The notes below the pieces were generated by a model that saw nothing but the letters and a program-made list of their open reading frames with translations, ran no database searches and was not told the origin of the DNA. A program made the translations under genes and the position numbers. From Methylotenera_A sp031369365 (lineage in GTDB: Bacteria > Pseudomonadota > Gammaproteobacteria > Burkholderiales > Methylophilaceae): a stretch of DNA of 33,073 nt. Shown here in pieces: positions 25,401 to 30,717 of this stretch. Where the stretch lies: NCBI GenBank assembly GCA_031369365.1, contig JANMOP010000091.1:1-33073 (forward strand), written 5' to 3'. Each line of letters begins with the position of its first letter. Within the stretch, counting starts at the first letter, position 1.

Positions 25401-26360
25401 AAGTTGAACGACTTACCCTATAACCCAGCCCTAAAAGAAAAAGCCAGAGAACTACGTAAAACAGGCAATTTAAGTGAGGTGCTGTTTTGGAATGCAGTTA
25501 AAAATAAGCAACTTGACGGCTTGGATTTTGACAGGCAACGTGTGATTGGCAATTACATTGTTGATTTTTATTGCCATGAGTACGCGCTGATAGTTGAGGT
25601 TGACGGCAGCTCGCATGACGATAAGCAGGAGTACGATGCGGCGCGAGATTTATTTTTAAAAGAACTTGGTTTGAATGTTTTACATGTGCAGGATATTGAA
25701 GTTAAGAAAAATCTGGCTGGTGTAATTGAGCTAGTGAAACAAAATACAACTACCCCGCCTTCGGCACCCCTTCTAAAGAAGGGGAATAGTTCGTTGTCCG
25801 CTGACTTTATTCCCCTTCAAAATGAAGGGGTGGATTTGCGAAGCAAAGACGGGGTAGTGTCTTTCGCCCCAATCGATTTACTTGATTACATTTACGCCGT
25901 ATTACACAGCCCAAGCTACCGCGAAACTTATAAAGAATTTTTAAAAATCGATTTTCCGCGCGTGCCTTACCCAAAAAATTCCACAACCTTTTGGCAATTG
26001 GTGGCTTTGGGTGGTGAGTTACGTCAAACACATCTTTTGGAGGCATGCCCTGCAACCCGCATGGATATTGGTCTGCAGGGCACACCTATTAACTACCCAA
26101 TTAGCGGAAATAATGTGATTAGCAAGCTGAAGTTTGAAGCTGGCAAGGTTTATATTAACGAAACGCAATATTTTGAAAACGTGCCAGAACTGGCTTGGAA
26201 TTTTTATATTGGCGGCTATCAACCTGCACAAAAATGGTTGAAAGACCGCAAAGGCCGGGCTTTAAATCATGAAGATATTGTGCACTACCAAAAGGTTATT
26301 GGTGCACTTACAAATACGTATGAGTTAATGCAAGCCATTGATAGTATTAAAATAGATTGA
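22494..26360 (+). CDS. Single-chain restriction-modification enzyme (type IIG/ISP-like), with embedded palindromic elements and a DUF559 domain
   Basis: 1288-residue fused endonuclease and adenine-N6 methyltransferase. The N terminus carries a PD-(D/E)xK nuclease (P53-D54, then E68-A-K70). A helical linker follows. The methyltransferase has AdoMet motif I LDPATGTGTF (D386) and catalytic NPPY (N505-Y508). The C-terminal part, with LYGKREAKYEAL and DYIYAVLHSPSYRE, resembles the type ISP specificity domain. No helicase motifs are seen, so it is closer to type IIG than to true ISP. Four palindromic insertions are translated in frame (residues 629-664, 888-905, 933-968, 1086-1122). The last two enclose a complete DUF559 nuclease domain (about 974-1084). 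Without these the protein would be about 1040 residues. Whether it is active is unknown. It lies between yceD and vapB. Confidence 0.9.
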   Translation: MNIQQYITNVSSLFAKGNATEHSYRGDLQQLLQSLLPDVDITNEPKRIDCGAPDYILSRKDIPAGYIEAKDVGVELGAKIHQEQFDRYKAALDNLIITDYLQFHFYKQGQLVTSCFIGEVSNGKVFANPQNFDAFTNLIQNFAITYTTSIKSPVKLAQMMAAKAKLMADVIHKALDEDDANKTQSELKNQYEAFKTVLIHDISNEAFADIYAQTIAYGMFAARYHDPTLQNFSREEAARLIPQSNPFLRQLFRTVAGYNLDDTDGKRLLWIVEELVQIFLATDVASIMQNFGRATRQQDPVVHFYETFLAAYDPKLRKARGVWYTPEPVVNFIVRAVDDILKTKFNLPQGLGDTSKTKIKVNVKGAGKKGETVTLEKEIHKVQILDPATGTGTFLAQTVRHIYANQFSTMQGMWPQYVKEHLIPRLNGFELLMTSYAMAHLKIDMLLTETGYVNDSAADRLRIYLTNSLENDDAPDLPLFNYLSAEANEANRIKRDAPVMVVMGNPPYSVSSSNKSKWIQDLLKDYKKDLNERNIQPLSDDYIKFIRFGQHFIDKNGEGVLAYISNNSFIDGLIHRQMRKNLLESFDEIYILDLHGNAKKKETAPDGSKDENVFDIMQGVSINLFVKTTTPSLLRKSTPSKEGELSAEFIPLQNEGVARSDGVVASGKRLAKVFHHSLYGKREAKYEALNAGGFNSLPWQEIAYKAPEYLFIQKNAVVEQIYVQGFSINDLFPVNSSGISTHRDDFVIDIHKEKLSKRIQRFYDLSLTNDAVRNEMDLKDNRDWSLNVARKNKEFDANLIKTVTYRPFDNQAIYYDANLIDFGRQNVMRHLLAGDNFAFVCLRQSRNMEQGTFLITKDLVIKDTVSLLDRCSAFPLYTYPDSTDLLATNPSDLFGSATPSAEGELKRTPNLNMQIVETIAQGLGLTFTAEKAATPSLRATPSTEGELTAANIPLQNEGVDLRSKDGVVAKLNDLPYNPALKEKARELRKTGNLSEVLFWNAVKNKQLDGLDFDRQRVIGNYIVDFYCHEYALIVEVDGSSHDDKQEYDAARDLFLKELGLNVLHVQDIEVKKNLAGVIELVKQNTTTPPSAPLLKKGNSSLSADFIPLQNEGVDLRSKDGVVSFAPIDLLDYIYAVLHSPSYRETYKEFLKIDFPRVPYPKNSTTFWQLVALGGELRQTHLLEACPATRMDIGLQGTPINYPISGNNVISKLKFEAGKVYINETQYFENVPELAWNFYIGGYQPAQKWLKDRKGRALNHEDIVHYQKVIGALTNTYELMQAIDSIKID
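24378..24484. repeat. In-CDS palindromic element, full copy 1
   Basis: A 107-bp imperfect palindrome with ends ACTACCCCGTC (24378-24388) and GACGGGGTAGT (24474-24484). Each arm of about 50 bp holds two hairpins: TTTGC-ttc-GCAAA, and CCCCTTC with GAAGGGG across a 4-5 base loop. The left arm nearly equals the reverse complement of the right arm seen in copies 3 and 4. It is translated as residues 629-664, including TPSKEGEL and IPLQNEGV, between the host segments SINLFVKT and GKRLAKVFHH. The inner hairpin of its right arm has degenerated to CGC-gta-GCG. Confidence 0.92.
25155..25207. repeat. In-CDS palindromic element, solo left arm (copy 2)
   Basis: A single arm of 53 bp starting ACTAACCCGTC and ending in the CCCCTTC-tgct-GAAGGGG hairpin plus AATT. 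It has no matching right arm downstream. The first inner hairpin is a variant (AGATC-tttttg-GGTCT). Translated as residues 888-905, including ATPSAEGEL, just before the host block RTPNLNMQIVETIAQ. It looks like a half element or a decayed full one. Confidence 0.8.
25290..25395. repeat. In-CDS palindromic element, full copy 3 (left flank of DUF559)
   Basis: A roughly 106-bp palindrome with ends GCTACCCCGTC and GACGGGGTAG. Hairpins are CCCCTTC-cacg-GAAGGGG (left) and CCCCTTC-aaaat-GAAGGGG plus TTTGC-gta-GCAAA (right). Translated in frame as residues 933-968 with the same peptide phase as copy 1 (TPSTEGEL, IPLQNEGV, KDGVV). It ends 9 bases before the DUF559 coding region. Confidence 0.92.
25404..25745 (+). 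mobile_element. DUF559 (Vsr-like) nuclease domain embedded as a cassette
   Basis: Residues 971-1084 of the long ORF form a complete DUF559 domain, which by itself is normally a stand-alone protein of about 110-130 residues. The typical start LPYNPALKEKARELRK is followed by SEVLFWNAVKN (E995), RQRVIGNYIVDFYC (D1024), ALIVEVDGSSHD (E1035, D1037, H1041) and the helix RDLFLKELGLNVL. The acidic pattern is that of the Vsr/PD-(D/E)xK fold. It begins on an in-frame TTG (25404), 11 bases after GGGG of the flanking repeat, so separate translation is conceivable. Complete palindromic elements flank it on both sides. I read 25290-25858 as one inserted unit; mobility is inferred. Confidence 0.75.
25749..25858. 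repeat. In-CDS palindromic element, full copy 4 (right flank of DUF559)
   Basis: A 110-bp palindrome with ends ACTACCCCG and GACGGGGTAGT. The first inner hairpin of the left arm is shortened to GCC-ttc-GGC, which moves the left arm into a different codon phase (PLLKKGN in place of TPSKEGEL). The longer central spacer restores the phase, so the right arm again reads IPLQNEGV and KDGVV. Translated as residues 1086-1122. Host homology resumes at once with SFAPIDLLDYIYAVLHSP. Confidence 0.92.
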
Positions 26361-26434
26361 TACGTAATATTGACATTTCTACCATTTATTACGCCTACAT
26401 TCCACATATGGCACATACATGGAGGAGATAGATT

Positions 26435-26665
26435 GTGTCTCAATTACATTTTTACGTGCCAGATGACACAGAGGCGCAAATACGCATTAAGGCCAAGCAG
26501 GCTAATTTGCCGCTTTCGCAATATTTGGCCTTAGTGGTAAAGCGCGAAACCAGCGCACAAAATCAATGGCCAGATGGTTATTTTGATTTATTTGATGCTT
26601 GGGCGGGCGAACCGCAAACAAGACCCGCTGAATTAGCGCTAGAAACTAGAGCATCGTTAAATTGA
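26435..26665 (+). CDS. VapB-type antitoxin, probable ribbon-helix-helix
   Basis: 76-residue protein starting with GTG at 26435, with a strong GGAGGAG at 26421-26427. The N-terminal half, LHFYVPDDTEAQIRIKAKQA then NLPLSQYLALVVKRE, fits a ribbon-helix-helix DNA-binding fold: one strand and two helices. The second half (QWPDGYFDLFDAWAGEP) is the kind of flexible tail that wraps around a PIN toxin. Its stop overlaps the toxin start in TTGA (26662-26665), typical of a coupled toxin-antitoxin operon. It probably represses its own promoter, which should lie in 26361-26420; I see TTGACA at 26370 but no good -10 at the usual distance. Confidence 0.8.
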   Translation: MSQLHFYVPDDTEAQIRIKAKQANLPLSQYLALVVKRETSAQNQWPDGYFDLFDAWAGEPQTRPAELALETRASLN

Positions 26666-27063
26666 TTTATTTGCTAGACACCAATGCCTGCATTCAATTG
26701 TGGCAGCGTAAAAATCTTACCATTCGTAACAATTTTGCACAGTTTAGCCCTGCCAATATTGCCTTATGCAGCGTGGTTAATGCAGAACTTTTGTTTGGCG
26801 CGTTGTGTAGTGAACAAAAAGAAAATAACTTACAATTATTACAAAAGCTATTTGCGCCATTACACAGCTTTGAGTTTGACGACAATGCGGCTGAACATCA
26901 CGCGCAAATCCGCGCCGAGCTTACTGTGCAAGGCAATTTGATTGGCGCGAATAATTTGATGATAGCCGCTATCGCGCGCGCCAATAAAACAACGCTTGTT
27001 ACCCACAATGTAGCAGAGTTTAAGCGCGTGCTAGGCTTAGCAATTGAAGATTGGGAAGTTTAA
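26662..27063 (+). CDS. vapC: VapC-type PIN-domain toxin
   Basis: 133-residue PIN-domain ribonuclease, normally cutting tRNA or rRNA when released from its antitoxin. The start is TTG at 26662, overlapping the antitoxin stop. Motifs are LLDTNA with D6, VNAELLFGA with E42, IGANNLMIAAIA with N98 and LVTHNVAEFKRV with N116; GLAIEDW closes the protein as in VapC. N98 stands where the family usually has the third metal-binding aspartate (for example the D of VGPYDQMIAG in Salmonella VapC), so activity may be weakened. Otherwise the domain is complete. Confidence 0.85.
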   Translation: MIYLLDTNACIQLWQRKNLTIRNNFAQFSPANIALCSVVNAELLFGALCSEQKENNLQLLQKLFAPLHSFEFDDNAAEHHAQIRAELTVQGNLIGANNLMIAAIARANKTTLVTHNVAEFKRVLGLAIEDWEV

Positions 27064-27087
27064 AGGCTTAATATTAGCTACCAGAGT

Positions 27088-27101
27088 ACACAATATTGTG
27101 T
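27088..27101. promoter_or_regulatory. 14-bp perfect palindrome after vapC
   Basis: ACACAATATTGTGT is a perfect palindrome 24 bases after the vapC stop. It is followed by GTTTTCATTT and lies 7 bases before the likely -35 box of rpmF. It could be a dimeric-regulator operator for the rpmF-plsX-fab promoter or a weak terminator hairpin (5-bp stem) for vapBC. The sequence does not decide. Confidence 0.35.
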
Positions 27102-27108
27102 GTTTTCA

Positions 27109-27138
27109 TTTACATACTGGCACAAAATAGATTATCAT
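27109..27138 (+). promoter_or_regulatory. Candidate promoter for rpmF
   Basis: TTTACA (27109-27114), an 18-base spacer, then TATCAT (27133-27138). It lies 52 bases before the rpmF start, on the conserved side of the accessory-DNA junction. Since yceD is now separated by 4.7 kb, rpmF must have a promoter of its own or depend on read-through from vapBC. Confidence 0.5.
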
Positions 27139-27190
27139 TATGGATTAGCTATTTAGCGCACTAACTTAACAGTTTTAACGGAGCATCAAC

Positions 27191-27370
27191 ATGGCAGTTC
27201 AGCAAAATAAAAAGTCACCTTCTAAACGCGGTATGCATCGCTCGCATGACTTTTTAGTAAACCCACCTTTAGCCGTGGAGCCTACAACAGGCGAAACACA
27301 TTTACGTCATCACATTAGCCCAAGCGGTTATTACCGTGGTCGTAAAGTTATAGCTACAAAAAACGATTAA
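27191..27370 (+). CDS. rpmF: 50S ribosomal protein L32
   Basis: Small large-subunit ribosomal protein of 59 residues. The sequence MAVQQNKKSPSKRGMHRSHD, then FLVNPPLAVEPTTGETHLRH and HISPSGYYRGRKVI matches the zinc-free betaproteobacterial form of L32. The start ATG at 27191 is preceded by ACGGAG (27178-27183). Co-occurrence with plsX and fab genes is near universal in proteobacteria. A GC-rich hairpin follows its stop. Confidence 0.97.
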   Translation: MAVQQNKKSPSKRGMHRSHDFLVNPPLAVEPTTGETHLRHHISPSGYYRGRKVIATKND

Positions 27371-27411
27371 TATTTTAAAACTATTGGCTCTTTTTAAAGT
27401 GTTAATCAATT

Positions 27412-27435
27412 CGCCGCGCCAAGCAAAGCGCGGCG
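27412..27435 (+). terminator. GC-rich hairpin between rpmF and plsX
   Basis: A perfect 8-bp stem CGCCGCGC (27412-27419) with GCGCGGCG (27428-27435) around an 8-base loop, followed only by TTTGC. The missing T-run makes it a doubtful terminator. It may limit read-through or stabilise the very abundant rpmF message. Confidence 0.5.
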
Positions 27436-27494
27436 TTTGCACATCTGGCGCTTGTAAATCTAAAGGGCTGGATATGATGTTAGATGATTTGGCG

Positions 27495-27524
27495 TTGACT
27501 TTTATTTCGTCATCACTTCATAAT
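27495..27524 (+). promoter_or_regulatory. Candidate promoter for plsX and the fab cluster
   Basis: TTGACT (27495-27500), an 18-base spacer, CATAAT (27519-27524). It is close to consensus, and the predicted transcript would start about 10 bases before the plsX ATG at 27542. It would let fatty-acid genes be expressed independently of rpmF. Confidence 0.55.
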
Positions 27525-27541
27525 AAGCTGATGGGTAGATT

Positions 27542-28591
27542 ATGAAGGATATTACAATTGCAATTGACGCGATGGGTGGCGATCACGGTCCGCACGTGAC
27601 CGTTCCTGCCGCGCTTGCTGCACTAAAAGAAGATAATCAGCTTAACATTGTGTTGGTGGGCCTCGAAGATGTGATTCTAGCCGAGCTTAAGGCACATAAA
27701 GCCAGCACCAGTCCACGCTTGCGCATACATAAGGCTACTGAAGTGGTGTTGATGGACGAATCGCCACAATCTGCGCTTAAAAACAAAAAAGATTCCTCCA
27801 TGCGCGTGGCCATTAACTTGGTGAAATCGGGCGAAGCCAATGCTTGTGTAAGTGCGGGTAACACAGGCGCACTAATGGCCACTGCGCGTTTCGTGCTAAA
27901 AATGCTGCCAGGCATTGATCGGCCTGCCATTGCATCAGCCTTGCCTTCGGAAAAAGGCAATACTTATATGTTAGATTTAGGTGCAAATGCCGATTGCACC
28001 GCAGAACATTTGCTGCAATTTGCGGTGATGGGCGCGATGTTGGTGAGTTGTGTTGAGCATAAACCCAACCCTACAGTAGGCCTATTAAATATAGGTTCAG
28101 AAGACATTAAAGGCAATGAAGTAGTGAAACAAGCCGCAGAATTATTACGCGCCAGCCATTTAAACTTTTATGGCAATGTGGAAGGCGACGATATTTTTAA
28201 AGGCACGACCGATTTAGTAGTGTGCGACGGTTTTGTGGGTAATGTCTCGCTTAAAACCACCGAAGGTTTAGCGCACATGATGGGCAAATTTTTAACGCAA
28301 GAATTCAAAAAAAATTGGCTGACCAAAATAATGGCTTTAGGTGCGATGCCTGTTTTAAAAGCTTTTAAAAAACGCTTAGACCCGCGTCGTTACAATGGTG
28401 CCAGCTTTTTAGGCTTGCGTGGTATTGTGGTTAAAAGTCACGGCGGGGCAGATAGTGTAGGCTTTTATCATGCCGTGCATGTGGCGATAGAAGAGGCGCG
28501 CAGCGGTGTGTTGCATCGTATTACGCAACAATTAGAAATTGAACATATTAAGCCGCGCTCTCATGCGACGGTAGAAGGCATAGCACAATGA
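27542..28591 (+). CDS. plsX: Phosphate acyltransferase PlsX
   Basis: Makes acyl-phosphate from acyl-ACP, feeding PlsY at the start of phospholipid synthesis. The 349-residue protein begins ITIAIDAMGGDHGP, the family signature, and contains SMRVAINLVKSGEANACVSAGNTGALMA as two adjoining motifs near residues 85-112, then RPAIASALPSEKG, YMLDLGANADC and LVVCDGFVGNVSLKTTEG near residue 225. Length is normal. Its stop overlaps the fabH start by four bases (ATGA), so the two are translationally coupled. Confidence 0.97.
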   Translation: MKDITIAIDAMGGDHGPHVTVPAALAALKEDNQLNIVLVGLEDVILAELKAHKASTSPRLRIHKATEVVLMDESPQSALKNKKDSSMRVAINLVKSGEANACVSAGNTGALMATARFVLKMLPGIDRPAIASALPSEKGNTYMLDLGANADCTAEHLLQFAVMGAMLVSCVEHKPNPTVGLLNIGSEDIKGNEVVKQAAELLRASHLNFYGNVEGDDIFKGTTDLVVCDGFVGNVSLKTTEGLAHMMGKFLTQEFKKNWLTKIMALGAMPVLKAFKKRLDPRRYNGASFLGLRGIVVKSHGGADSVGFYHAVHVAIEEARSGVLHRITQQLEIEHIKPRSHATVEGIAQ

Positions 28592-29574
28592 GCAGTGCAA
28601 CGAGCGATCGTAAAATAACCTCAAAAATTGCAGGCACGGGTAGTTATTTACCAAAAAAAATCCTCAGCAATGCCGATTTAGAAAAAATGATCGACACCAC
28701 CGACGAATGGATTTTTTCGCGCACGGGCATACGTGAGCGACATATTGCAGCTAAAAGTGAGCACACCAGCGATTTAGCGCTAGAAGCGGCTAAAAACGCC
28801 ATTGCCAGCGCAGGTATTGATGCTAATCAAATCGATTTGATTATTATTGCAACGACTACGCCAGACAAGATCTTCCCTAGTGTTGCGACCATGGTGCAAC
28901 GCAAATTAGGGTTAGCAGGCTGCCCAGCCTTCGACCTACAAGCTGTGTGCAGCGGCTTTATCTATGCGCTTGCCACGGCAGATAACTTTATCAAAGCAGG
29001 CAGCACAAAATGCGCGTTGGTGATAGGCGCTGAAATTTTCTCGCGCATTACCGATTATACCGATAGAGGCAATTGCATTTTGTGGGGCGATGGCGCTGGC
29101 GCGGTTATTCTACAAGCCTCTCAGAGCACTGATAACGAAAAGCAAGGCATTATTTCTACGCACTTACATGCTGATGGTAATTATGAAAAAATGCTGCATG
29201 TGCCACGCAAGCATGATGGCACGCCAGATACGGTGCATATGGAAGGCAACGCCGTGTTTAAAATGGCGGTGAATACGCTGGATCAAATTGTCGATGAAAC
29301 GCTGGCTGCGAATAACATGCAAAAGAGTGACATTGATTGGCTGGTGCCGCATCAAGCCAATATTCGTATTTTACAAGCCACCGCTAAAAAACTCGACATG
29401 CCGATGGATAAAGTGGTGGTTACGGTCGATAAACACGGTAATACTTCAGCCGCCTCAATTCCGCTGGCGCTAGATGTTGCCGTGCGCGATGGCCGCATTA
29501 AACGTGGTGATATGATACTGATGGAAGCCTTTGGCGGCGGCTTTACTTGGGGTAGTGCGCTGATTAGGTATTAA
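28588..29574 (+). CDS. fabH: 3-oxoacyl-ACP synthase III
   Basis: Starts fatty-acid synthesis by condensing acetyl-CoA with malonyl-ACP. The 328-residue thiolase-fold protein carries the catalytic triad Cys-His-Asn: C121 in LQAVCSGFIYAL, histidine in LVPHQANIRIL and asparagine in DKHGNTSAASIP. The SRTGIRERHI segment near residue 44 and the GGGFTWGSALIRY C terminus are typical. It carries about 10 extra residues at the N terminus relative to E. coli FabH. A repeat-containing gap of about 190 bases separates it from fabD. Confidence 0.98.
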   Translation: MSSATSDRKITSKIAGTGSYLPKKILSNADLEKMIDTTDEWIFSRTGIRERHIAAKSEHTSDLALEAAKNAIASAGIDANQIDLIIIATTTPDKIFPSVATMVQRKLGLAGCPAFDLQAVCSGFIYALATADNFIKAGSTKCALVIGAEIFSRITDYTDRGNCILWGDGAGAVILQASQSTDNEKQGIISTHLHADGNYEKMLHVPRKHDGTPDTVHMEGNAVFKMAVNTLDQIVDETLAANNMQKSDIDWLVPHQANIRILQATAKKLDMPMDKVVVTVDKHGNTSAASIPLALDVAVRDGRIKRGDMILMEAFGGGFTWGSALIRY

Positions 29575-29580
29575 ATTTTA

Positions 29581-29720
29581 GCCACAGAGGTCACAGAGTT
29601 CACATAGAAAACCCTATAATTCAGATTATCTTTTTGAGTTTTGTACTATAAGTTTTTCTCTGTGAACTCTGTGAACTCTGTGAACTCTGTGAACTCTGTG
29701 AACTCTGTGACCTCTGTGGC
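29581..29720. repeat. Inverted repeat with 9-bp tandem expansion between fabH and fabD
   Basis: A perfect 24-bp inverted repeat joins 29581-29604 with 29697-29720. The right side also carries a tandem array: the unit CTCTGTGAA occurs five times in a row from 29658 to 29702, followed by CTCTGTGAC and CTCTGTGGC. The array looks like a recent expansion, because a shorter version of the arm (TTTTTCTCTGTGAAC, from 29653) also pairs with the inner edge of the left arm. It is non-coding and fills most of the 191-base gap. Confidence 0.88.
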
Positions 29721-29765
29721 AGAAGCTTTTTAAAATGATTCAACTAAATAAACATTGAAATTATT

Positions 29766-30701
29766 ATGAATAAAACTGCATTTTTTTTTCCAGGGCAAGG
29801 CTCACAATCCGTTGGTATGATGGCTGGTTTCGGTGATAATCCTGTTATTAAACAAACATTTATCGAAGCTTCTGATATTTTAAAAACAGACTTTTGGGCA
29901 ATGGCGACAGAGCCGAATGAGTTGTTGAATCAAACACAACACACGCAGCCAATAATGCTGATTGCAGGTGTTGCAACTTACCAAGCATATATTCAAGCAG
30001 GTGGCCTGCAAGCCAATATCCATGCGGGTCATAGCCTAGGTGAATATACAGCTTTAGTCGCCTCAAATGCGCTTAGTTTTGCTGATGCTTTGCCGCTGGT
30101 GAAATTTCGTGCTGAAGCCATGCAGAGCGTCGTGCCAGAAGGCGTGGGGGCGATGGCGGCGATTCTTGGTTTGGATGACGATGCAGTGCGCGCAGTATGC
30201 TTAGAGGCCGCGCAAGGTGAAGTATGCGAGGCAGTAAATTTTAATTCGCCTGGCCAAGTGGTCATTGCAGGTAATAAAGCGGCGGTTGAGCGCGGCATGG
30301 AAATCGCCAAGACAAAAGGCGCGAAACGCGCATTGCCATTGCCTGTTAGCGTACCATCACATTGTGCGCTAATGCACCCAGCGGCATTAAAACTGGCAGA
30401 ATATTTAAAAAATGTGACAATTAACACGCCGCAAATCCCTGTGATTCATAACGCGGATGTGGTTTCTTATAATGAGGCTGAAAAAATAAAAGGCGCATTA
30501 GTGCGCCAATTGTATTCACCCGTTCGCTGGGTAGAAACCGTGCAAGCAGTTTACGCCCAAGGTATCACCCATAGCGCAGAATGCGGCCCTGGCAAGGTGC
30601 TTACAGGTTTAACAAAACGCATTGTTGCAGAGTTGCCATGCAGCGCTTTAGTGAGCAAGGATGCTATTTATTCTTTTATTAATCCCATAACAATCAATTA
30701 G
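29766..30701 (+). CDS. fabD: Malonyl-CoA:ACP transacylase
   Basis: Moves malonyl from CoA to ACP to supply chain elongation. The 311-residue protein has FFPGQGSQSVGM at the start, the nucleophile in HAGHSLGEYTALV (S90), and histidine H199 in SVPSHCALM, completing the Ser-His pair. GQVVIAGN near residue 163 and CGPGKVLTGLTKRI near the C terminus are also diagnostic. Length is normal. It follows the repeat-filled gap after fabH and precedes fabG by 16 bases. Confidence 0.98.
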   Translation: MNKTAFFFPGQGSQSVGMMAGFGDNPVIKQTFIEASDILKTDFWAMATEPNELLNQTQHTQPIMLIAGVATYQAYIQAGGLQANIHAGHSLGEYTALVASNALSFADALPLVKFRAEAMQSVVPEGVGAMAAILGLDDDAVRAVCLEAAQGEVCEAVNFNSPGQVVIAGNKAAVERGMEIAKTKGAKRALPLPVSVPSHCALMHPAALKLAEYLKNVTINTPQIPVIHNADVVSYNEAEKIKGALVRQLYSPVRWVETVQAVYAQGITHSAECGPGKVLTGLTKRIVAELPCSALVSKDAIYSFINPITIN

Positions 30702-30717
30702 ATAAAAGGTTTATCTC

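Noticed and set aside
24378..25858. Repeated elements inside the restriction gene considered as a CRISPR array
   Set aside because: The copies are palindromic, unevenly spaced (hundreds of bases apart), translated in frame and have no spacer-sized units between them.
22494..26360. True type ISP enzyme with helicase
   Set aside because: No Walker A or DEAD-type helicase block is seen between the nuclease and the methyltransferase; only the C-terminal specificity part resembles type ISP.
26684..26941. An 85-codon ORF within the vapC region
   Set aside because: It overlaps vapC in another frame, while vapC has clear PIN motifs and is coupled to the antitoxin.
29658..29720. Tandem 9-bp units considered as iterons of an origin or as a CRISPR
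   Set aside because: The unit is an extension of one arm of an inverted repeat, there is no replication gene nearby, and the units are contiguous without spacers.
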